Shown piece by piece: positions 1 to 4,502 of a stretch of 6,388 nt of DNA (position 1 is its first letter; the number at the start of each line of letters is the position of its first letter). Source of the stretch: Candidatus Altarchaeales archaeon WOR_SM1_86-2 (lineage in GTDB: Archaea; Altiarchaeota; Altiarchaeia; IMC4; MCBC01); NCBI GenBank assembly GCA_001723855.1, contig MCBC01000077.1:1-6388 (forward strand), read 5' to 3'. The translations under genes were made by a program, and so were the position numbers. The notes beneath the pieces are model-generated. The model did no database searches. It was given only the letters and a program-made list of their open reading frames with translations, and was not told where the DNA came from.

Positions 1-36
1 GAATATGGTGAATATGGACTGAAATAAACTCCATTC

Positions 37-729
37 CTATTCATGTCTTCGTTTTCTGAAGGCTAACGCTGCGATAGCCATCCCAACACCAACAAATAAA
101 GAACTCAGTGGCGGCCAACCCCACATAATCTCCCCCGCAATATTAGCGAAAAAAGCAAGAACAAACGCTATAAGTGTTCCAATAATAAAAATCCCAATTT
201 TCTTTTTAAAGGGTTTCTTTAATGTCTGGTCTCTAAGCACCGGGATAACAAGAATATATGCAATTGCCATCGTGGCAAAACCTATAGTTGCCCATGCATT
301 GTATATTGGTGTATCATAATCATACTCTATCCATGGGTTTTCCTCTGTAGGCATTCTTTTTACATCCATGCTGTCCCCTAATACCATTGCTAATAGCATA
401 ATAGTTGGAATGATCAAAATGAAGAGTATCCTTTTGTCTTTATCCACTGGTTTTAAAAAATGGTATGGGATCAGGAAGAAAAAGAAAAATGCATAGCTAA
501 GACATCCTACCGATATTTTTGCCATTATCAAAGCTAATGATTGATCCACCATATTATTTTCAACAAAATCTGCGATCATCCAACAAAAAACAAATAGAAA
601 AAGCACGATCCCGAGGAATATCCGGGCAGTTGATTTAGCTCTCACTCTTACGATGTGAATACCAATATATAGAGTAATTATTGCTCCAACTAAAAATGCT
701 ATTGTCCATGGATGAAATTCAAATACCAT
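37..729 (-). CDS. Stand-alone 7-TM membrane protein resembling the N-terminal sensor region of archaeal histidine kinases
   Basis: This 230-residue integral-membrane protein has seven predicted hydrophobic segments, at about residues 7-28, 35-57, 64-92, 99-119, 138-166, 175-204 and 205-228. A polar, acidic loop of about 18 residues separates segments 4 and 5, and the C-terminus is a basic tail (RKRRHE). The seven-helix layout, with Trp-Pro-Pro before a last helix of the form SLFVGVGMAIAALAF, resembles the 7-TM region found at the N-terminus of many archaeal and bacterial sensor kinases (HisKA_7TM type). Here a TAG stop follows the basic tail directly, so no PAS, HisKA or ATPase domain is attached. 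The start is ATG at 729, with no Shine-Dalgarno and an AT-rich TATA-like stretch just upstream. It lies 58 bp behind the UbiA-family gene on the same strand and could be cotranscribed with it. The membrane location is secure. The sensory role is inferred from topology, and an unrelated 7-TM family is possible. Confidence 0.85.
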   Translation of the reverse strand: MVFEFHPWTIAFLVGAIITLYIGIHIVRVRAKSTARIFLGIVLFLFVFCWMIADFVENNMVDQSLALIMAKISVGCLSYAFFFFFLIPYHFLKPVDKDKRILFILIIPTIMLLAMVLGDSMDVKRMPTEENPWIEYDYDTPIYNAWATIGFATMAIAYILVIPVLRDQTLKKPFKKKIGIFIIGTLIAFVLAFFANIAGEIMWGWPPLSSLFVGVGMAIAALAFRKRRHE

Positions 730-745
730 TTTTATTATATTATAA

Positions 746-757
746 CATATATAAATA
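746..757 (-). promoter_or_regulatory. Possible TATA box for the 7-TM protein gene
   Basis: Read on the minus strand, this stretch is TATTTATATATG, close to the TTTATATA box of methanogen promoters. It lies about 20-28 bp upstream of the ATG at 729, so a transcript starting about 25 bp downstream would be almost leaderless. That agrees with the missing Shine-Dalgarno. The whole gap is very AT-rich, so chance matches are likely, and readthrough from the upstream gene is equally possible. Confidence 0.3.
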
Positions 758-787
758 AAAATAAATCAAATTTTACAAAGCAAAAAT

Positions 788-1672
788 TTAAAATAATAGG
801 GTTCCCAAAAGGGCTAAAATGCCGACAAAGATGACATCACCATCTATGAGCACATCGCAAACGAATCCTGTATCAATCTTTGTCATTAAATATAAACATT
901 CATAATAGTAGAGAACAATGCCTGCCGTAATGTAAGCTAATGTAGGAACCCATTCGTTAAATGTGGTGAAAAGGATAAACACCCCTAAAAAAGCATTTAA
1001 GATTATGAGGAATTTTATAGTGTCATTGAAACCTAGATATACAGGAATAGTATTAATTCCCTCGAGTTTATCACCTTCGATGTCTCGCATATCAAAAAAA
1101 ACAGTATTTATAAAACTTATGATGAAAATGAAAATGAAAATTACCAACATTGTGATTGTAACATCCAATCTATAATAAGCAAATGGAAGAAAAGTCGCTA
1201 TCCATGCCCATGCAAGTGAAGCGATGATATTCTTTAAACCCATAACCTCTTTCAGTCTCGAGTATTTTGATACTGACCTTGGAATCCATCTTACGGCATA
1301 AATTATGATGAGTATTAAAGGCATTAACACTGCAAGCGTTAACTTAAACCCACCAAGGTAGTATGCAAGAAAAATAGCACCAATATAAGCGATTGGAATG
1401 CTTGGTGTTAGGTATTTCTCATATCTTGTAAAAACTGAAACCCTATCCGGTACATTTATCTCATCTTCTGCTCTATCTGTAATTCTGCTGAAATTATAGA
1501 TCGCATAAACGCTGAGAAACATAATTAACGTCAACTCTATCTTTGGTTCAACTCCAAAAAGCAGGCATGAAGCATAGACTAAACAAGCACCAGCAAAGGC
1601 TAGATATATCGAACTGTGGATGATGAAATCAAAAACTTTCATTCTATGTCCCAAATCTTCTTTTTCTGTCAT
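788..1672 (-). CDS. UbiA-family membrane prenyltransferase
   Basis: The protein has about 294 residues and eight or nine hydrophobic segments, the normal size and topology of UbiA prenyltransferases. These enzymes move a prenyl group from its diphosphate to an acceptor at the membrane. Two aspartate-rich Mg-diphosphate sites are visible. The first is N60...D66RAED70EIN73, an N-x5-D-x3-D spacing rather than the common N-x3-D-x3-D. The second is D194MRD197IEGD201. A family-like K-x5-KN segment lies near residues 141-148. The acceptor cannot be read from the sequence: digeranylgeranylglyceryl phosphate synthase, a quinone or phenazine prenyltransferase, or a sugar-phosphate transferase are all conceivable. 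I chose the ATG at 1672. A TTG at 1684 and an ATG at 1642 (one base past the upstream stop) are alternatives, and none has a strong Shine-Dalgarno. The start overlaps the end of the cis-prenyltransferase gene by 29 bp, suggesting coupled translation and a shared pathway. Confidence 0.9.
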   Translation of the reverse strand: MTEKEDLGHRMKVFDFIIHSSIYLAFAGACLVYASCLLFGVEPKIELTLIMFLSVYAIYNFSRITDRAEDEINVPDRVSVFTRYEKYLTPSIPIAYIGAIFLAYYLGGFKLTLAVLMPLILIIIYAVRWIPRSVSKYSRLKEVMGLKNIIASLAWAWIATFLPFAYYRLDVTITMLVIFIFIFIISFINTVFFDMRDIEGDKLEGINTIPVYLGFNDTIKFLIILNAFLGVFILFTTFNEWVPTLAYITAGIVLYYYECLYLMTKIDTGFVCDVLIDGDVIFVGILALLGTLLF

Positions 1673-2303
1673 GATACTCTTCAATCGAGTTTGTTATATC
1701 CCTCTTTGTGATATCTGGAAAGTACTTGTTTATCACATCCACCTCTGCATAGCCGCATTGCAAAGGAATAAAATTGCTTAGTCTTTTTTCCTTGCCCGTT
1801 CTGATAAGCATGTCCACAGCATCTTTAACCCATAAGTGATTCATAAAATTCTCCAAGTCTTTCTTTACCGCATGTTTCAGTTCATCTATTGGGTTGTAGG
1901 CTACAAGAAGGTTTAAGGTATGCTTTCTGTATTTTTTACTTTTCTCGCATACATCAGCCAAAGCAGATTTGTAATCCTCAGGTAATTTATCAGAGTATTT
2001 ATCAATTGAGCCCGCACAGATAACCCTGCATTTATGATTCTCAACTATCTTCGGAAGCAAAGTTCTAAAAAACCTTGTTTCATTACTAAATCCAACCTCT
2101 AAATCTCTTTTACTCCTGTCGAAGTTATCAGAGCTTAATAAATAGACGGTCATAATCTTTATGCCCCTATCAAAAGCAACATCTATAGCATCCGCTATAT
2201 TCTTCATTGTTACCCAATATGCGTTAGGATAAGGAAAATTATTTCCTTTTGACCATCTTCTTGTTCCATCAGGAATCAATCCCAAGTGTCTCAATTTCCT
2301 CAT
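1644..2303 (-). CDS. uppS: cis-Prenyltransferase (undecaprenyl diphosphate synthase family), divergent
   Basis: This 219-residue enzyme of the cis-isoprenyl diphosphate synthase family condenses isopentenyl diphosphate onto an allylic primer. It opens with HLGLIPDGTRRW, the family's HxxxxxDGNxRW motif with the metal-binding Asp at residue 12. It continues with SSDNFDRS (57-64, canonical SSENWxRP), RTGKEKRLSNF (168-178, canonical RTGGExRxSNF) and a tyrosine-alanine-glutamate at 185-187. It ends in RRFGT, which keeps the C-terminal R-x-G motif of homomeric enzymes. Departures from the norm are Asn to Thr at 14, loss of the GHxxG motif (AYWVTMKNI) and replacement of NYGGRxEI by AYNPIDEL (135-142). 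The start is ATG at 2303, six residues before the first motif, with no Shine-Dalgarno. It is the first gene of a likely operon with the UbiA-family gene. Product chain length is unknown. A glycosyl-carrier lipid or a specialised prenyl donor for the neighbour are both possible. Confidence 0.9.
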   Translation of the reverse strand: MRKLRHLGLIPDGTRRWSKGNNFPYPNAYWVTMKNIADAIDVAFDRGIKIMTVYLLSSDNFDRSKRDLEVGFSNETRFFRTLLPKIVENHKCRVICAGSIDKYSDKLPEDYKSALADVCEKSKKYRKHTLNLLVAYNPIDELKHAVKKDLENFMNHLWVKDAVDMLIRTGKEKRLSNFIPLQCGYAEVDVINKYFPDITKRDITNSIEEYHDRKRRFGT

Positions 2304-2333
2304 ATTGTTTCTTAGTTGGAGTCACAAGCAAGG

Positions 2334-2343
2334 CATTTAAATG
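2334..2343 (-). promoter_or_regulatory. Possible TATA box for the uppS-like gene
   Basis: The sequence CATTTAAATG reads the same on both strands and lies 31-40 bp upstream of the ATG at 2303. This distance would give a transcript with little or no leader, consistent with the lack of a Shine-Dalgarno. It overlaps a second perfect palindrome, ATGTCGACAT (2341-2350), just upstream, which could be an operator next to the box. TTTAAA is a weaker match than TTTATATA, and a second candidate (TTTATATTAA on the minus strand, about 2396-2405) would give a long leader. Confidence 0.35.
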
Positions 2344-2445
2344 TCGACATGCTTCTCCCAGCCAACACCCCGTACATTTAGATTATTAATAAATTGTTAA
2401 TATAAACGCCTTTTGTGAATTTTCTTTTTTTTGCCCATATTGTGG

Positions 2446-2514
2446 AACCCTCAGAAGCACTGGGTGAACGACGTCCTCCGAGCGGAGTGAGGGGTTAATT
2501 TATCCCAGTTGCTT
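2446..2514. other. GC-rich foldable element with competing stems (candidate structured RNA or regulatory site)
   Basis: AAGCACTGGG (2455-2464) can pair with CCCAGTTGCTT (2504-2514), giving ten base pairs with one bulged T at 2509. Inside this, CTCC (2476-2479) pairs with GGAG (2484-2487) around a GAGC loop. A second stem, AACCCTCA (2446-2453) with TGAGGGGTT (2488-2496), crosses the first, so the two are either alternatives or form a pseudoknot. The element stands out in GC from its AT-rich surroundings. The strand cannot be decided, because inverted repeats fold either way. It does not match any RNA class I can name. Confidence 0.45.
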
Positions 2515-2529
2515 AAGTTTTTATAATAG

Positions 2530-2560
2530 TATCATTTATATACTGGGTATCTTTTATATA
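2530..2560. promoter_or_regulatory. Tandem TATA-like boxes, 18-bp period
   Basis: TATCATTTATATA (2530-2542) and TATCTTTTATATA (2548-2560) differ at one position in 13 and are separated by CTGGG. Each contains TTTATATA or TTATATA, the methanogen-type box, and on the other strand they read TATATAAA. They could therefore serve a plus-strand transcript through the repeat array or a minus-strand transcript through the foldable element. Confidence 0.35.
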
Positions 2561-2576
2561 AAAATGTCTTGTTTTT

Positions 2577-2791
2577 GAATCAGAAAAGAAAAATCCAATT
2601 TTTAGTAAAAATGTTAAAATACCTTCTTGAACCAAAAAAGAAAAATCTATTCATTGGGATAATTTTTAAATAAAAATGAGCCTGACCAAATGAAGGGCCG
2701 ATTCACCTGCCCCATTATATTTTTTTTTGAATCAGAAAGGAAATCCATGTTTTTTCGCAGAAAATGCTGAAAATCTTTTTTGAATCAGAAA
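2577..2791. repeat. Array of imperfect direct repeats, unit about 52 bp
   Basis: The core TTTTTGAATCAGAAA recurs with GAATCAG starting at 2577, 2729 and 2782, and with a variant GAACCAA at 2629. The intervals are 52, 100 and 53 bp. The units starting at 2577 and 2729 align along most of their length: GAATCAGAAA, then an A/G-rich run with ATCCA, then a T-run, AAAATG, TRAAAAT and CTTYTT. The unit starting at 2629 resembles the first for about 50 bp and is then expanded or interrupted by unrelated GC-richer sequence (about 2681-2715). The last copy is only the core and runs straight into the TATA box of the hydrolase gene. The parts between cores resemble each other, so this is a decayed tandem repeat and not CRISPR. 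Confidence 0.6.
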
Positions 2792-2799
2792 TATAAATA
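2785..2799 (+). promoter_or_regulatory. Likely BRE/TATA promoter of the alpha/beta hydrolase gene
   Basis: A purine-rich BRE-like stretch (around CAGAAA) is followed by ATATAAATA at 2791-2799, the best archaeal TATA box on the plus strand before the hydrolase. Transcription would begin about 25 bp past the box centre, near 2820, leaving a leader of roughly 118 nt. The box is embedded in the last copy of the repeat core. Confidence 0.5.
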
Positions 2800-2826
2800 G
2801 ACCCACTGTGAATGTATTTTTATTTT

Positions 2827-2870
2827 AGTGTTGTCATAAATATCAATATGGCAAAATCAAAATAAACACT
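2827..2870 (+). promoter_or_regulatory. Predicted hairpin in the hydrolase leader
   Basis: TTGTCATA (2831-2838) pairs with TATGGCAA (2847-2854) in eight pairs, one of them G-U, around an 8-nt loop. AGTG (2827-2830) and CACT (2867-2870) could extend it across an internal loop. It would sit near the 5' end of a transcript starting at the TATA box above. No known riboswitch class is recognised. Confidence 0.3.
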
Positions 2871-2915
2871 GAGTGAGCCGGGAAATAAGGTTGCAATTGC
2901 TCGGGCCCTAACAAA

Positions 2916-2930
2916 TTTAATCGGATTAAA
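2916..2930 (+). promoter_or_regulatory. 7-1-7 inverted repeat just before the hydrolase start (candidate operator)
   Basis: TTTAATC-G-GATTAAA is a perfect 7-bp inverted repeat around one central base, ending 7 bp before the ATG at 2938. It takes the place where a Shine-Dalgarno would be expected, and none is seen. The size suits a dimeric repressor or a small mRNA hairpin. AT-rich sequence makes chance palindromes fairly common. Confidence 0.35.
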
Positions 2931-2937
2931 AATAAAA

Positions 2938-4311
2938 ATGAAGAATACACACCGGTGTTTAATCACTGGTTTTTTATTGATATGTGCTCTGCAAACGACC
3001 GCATCGGCACAGGTATCTCCACAACCTGAGGAAATAGACTATGTACTGACTTCTGTTGAAAATATGTTCGCTGGATCGGAAATACAGGAAATCAGGCATA
3101 TTGAACTGATCTCTGTTGAAAGCAGAAGATTGGTGGATGACATATATGAATTCACATTCGCGTTCAAAGTTGGAGAAGGAGAGTTTGATAAGATAGGAAT
3201 CCATTGGGTAACAAAGAAATTTTGGCATAAACATAAACCTTTAAGGAAAAAGAAAAAGGATGCTTTGATGATGGTTCCTGGAGCATCTCTGGATTTCAGA
3301 ACTAATTTTTTGATGAGTTCCCAGACACAGATAGCACAGGATATACCCCCCAACCATAGTTTAGCCGTCTACCTGGCAGAAAGAAATTATGATGTATGGG
3401 GGATAGATTTCAGATATTCTTTTGTGCCAGATAACATAACAATAGATGGTACCGATGTTCCATACTGCTACGCCACTGGATGCGAATTTATGCAAGAATG
3501 GGATATGCCAATGTACATAGATGATTTAAGGAAGGCTGTGATCTTCGCAAGAATTGTCAGATCCTTCGTGTATGGGGATCATGATAAGATTTACATGCTG
3601 GGGCATAGTGATGGAGCAGCGTTCACATATGCTTATGCCGGCGAGTATGGAAATATGCATCTGAAAGGCATTATTCCAATGGATGTCGCCTACAAGTTTG
3701 ATCCCGCAGAAGAGGAATTGATAGATAATGCCTGTCATGAATATAAAATAACAAAGAAGATGATCCGCAAGGGAATCTTTTATGATGATGAAGCAGCAGT
3801 ATTCAAATATATAGCTGTGCTGGCGTTTCAGGATCCCGACGTTGAATCAGAGATCATTAAGGGCATGACAAATAAACAGGCATTGCTGTTATCCTTAACC
3901 GCTACTTACATGCTAGATGCTTATGCCCCCTGCTATCACATCTTTACGGGAAACCTGAGCGGATTATACTACACGGATTATAACTATACACTTGACACGA
4001 TATTCTCCATGGACAGCTTCAACAGCCTCAATCAAATTGTGGAAATCTACGGCATCTGGTGCAGCGACGATATATCAGAATATGACGACCATATTGCCGA
4101 TATAAATGTTCCAGTGCTGTATGTTGGGGCCGAAGGTGGGTTCGGAGTGTATGGAGTATACACAACACAGTTGATTGAAGAAAGCGGGAATGATGATGTG
4201 AGTTCATGCATAGTACCGGATTATGGACACGCTGACCTAACTTATGCGTATGGAGCAGATGATACAGCATGGAGTACAATATATGACTGGCTCGAAGAAC
4301 ATAACACTTGA
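2938..4311 (+). CDS. Secreted alpha/beta-hydrolase (lipase/esterase-like)
   Basis: The 457-residue protein starts with a Sec signal peptide: basic residues, a hydrophobic core at about 8-20 and a likely cut after TASA at 24. There is no lipobox cysteine. Residues 26-108 form an extra N-terminal region ending in a very basic patch (HKHKPLRKKKK). The alpha/beta-hydrolase core follows, with a VPGAS oxyanion-type loop (113-117), a VWGIDFR strand (153-159), the nucleophile elbow GHSDG with Ser224, an insertion or lid at about 255-385, VPVLYVGAEGG with a candidate acid at Glu399, and YGHAD with the catalytic His431. The catalytic triad therefore looks complete. Six cysteines in the mature part (177, 182, 266, 332, 375, 424) could form disulfides outside the cell. 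The substrate is unknown; an ester of a lipid or other acyl compound is a family-level guess. The ATG at 2938 is supported by the signal peptide. The gene stands alone, divergent from uppS and convergent with the kinase. Confidence 0.9.
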   Translation: MKNTHRCLITGFLLICALQTTASAQVSPQPEEIDYVLTSVENMFAGSEIQEIRHIELISVESRRLVDDIYEFTFAFKVGEGEFDKIGIHWVTKKFWHKHKPLRKKKKDALMMVPGASLDFRTNFLMSSQTQIAQDIPPNHSLAVYLAERNYDVWGIDFRYSFVPDNITIDGTDVPYCYATGCEFMQEWDMPMYIDDLRKAVIFARIVRSFVYGDHDKIYMLGHSDGAAFTYAYAGEYGNMHLKGIIPMDVAYKFDPAEEELIDNACHEYKITKKMIRKGIFYDDEAAVFKYIAVLAFQDPDVESEIIKGMTNKQALLLSLTATYMLDAYAPCYHIFTGNLSGLYYTDYNYTLDTIFSMDSFNSLNQIVEIYGIWCSDDISEYDDHIADINVPVLYVGAEGGFGVYGVYTTQLIEESGNDDVSSCIVPDYGHADLTYAYGADDTAWSTIYDWLEEHNT

Positions 4312-4322
4312 ATTATTTTTTC
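4312..4322 (+). terminator. Possible T-tract terminator of the hydrolase gene
   Basis: Directly after the TGA stop (4309-4311) comes ATTATTTTTTC, with six consecutive Ts at 4316-4321. Archaeal RNA polymerase can stop at such T-runs without a hairpin. The region between these convergent genes is short, which makes termination here plausible. Confidence 0.35.
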
Positions 4323-4323
4323 C

Positions 4324-4502
4324 CTAAACCCTCATCTCTATCAAATAATTCTTGAACCCCATCACTAAATTCTTTGCCATGGATTCGGGAAGTATTTCAT
4401 CAACATCATTCCATGCATCTGCTACGATTTTCTTTGCGTAGGGTTATAATTCAACTCCTCGTCACAATTCAAATATGGAACGGAGATAAAAAAATAATTC
4501 AT
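4324..4502 (-). pseudogene. Frameshifted short coding remnant downstream of the kinase
   Basis: Two minus-strand frames join into a plausible polypeptide of about 59 residues. One runs from an ATG at 4502, which overlaps the kinase stop as ATGA, through YLNCDEELNYNP to about 4440. The other covers about 4443-4324, reading YAKKIVADAW, then NDVDEILPES, MAKNLVMGFK and NYLIEMRV before a TAG at 4324-4326. A one-base change near 4440-4443 would merge them. The amino-acid make-up is protein-like: a Trp, acidic and hydrophobic alternation, and few low-complexity runs. The pattern AW-x-x-V followed by GFK faintly recalls the tail of some DDE transposases, but I cannot identify it. It could be the end of a lost gene or a small gene with a sequencing error. 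A chance open stretch is not excluded. Confidence 0.4.

Larger units (their letters stand above)
2304..2937. other. Gene-poor intergenic region between divergent uppS-like and hydrolase genes
   Basis: No convincing protein gene is present in these 634 bp. From left to right it contains overlapping palindromes near the uppS-like start, T-rich sequence, a GC-richer foldable element (2446-2514), two tandem TATA-like boxes (2530-2560), an array of imperfect ~52-bp repeats (2577-2791), and the TATA box and leader of the hydrolase gene. The longest short reading frames I found are about 20 codons and fall inside the repeats. Confidence 0.7.

Noticed and set aside
1..18. Short direct repeat GAATATGG at the left edge
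   Set aside because: Two 8-bp copies at the window edge are too little to support a repeat element or terminator.
2469..2487. GGAGG on the minus strand (2475-2479) as a Shine-Dalgarno for a small minus-strand gene
   Set aside because: No ATG, GTG or TTG with a useful frame follows at the right distance. The bases are better explained by the foldable element.
2611..2673. A 20-codon reading frame starting MLKYLLEPKK inside the repeat array
   Set aside because: The related unit at about 2764 gives only MLKIFFESEI before a stop, the 52-bp unit is not a multiple of three, and there is no ribosome-binding site. It follows from the repeats and is unlikely to be a gene.
2577..2791. Possible CRISPR array
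   Set aside because: There are only four cores of about 15 bp, and the stretches between them resemble each other, unlike spacers. No cas gene is nearby.
3039..3353. Minus-strand open frame of about 100 codons opposite the hydrolase gene
   Set aside because: It lies wholly within the well-supported hydrolase gene, shows no recognisable motif and is a shadow of its codon pattern.
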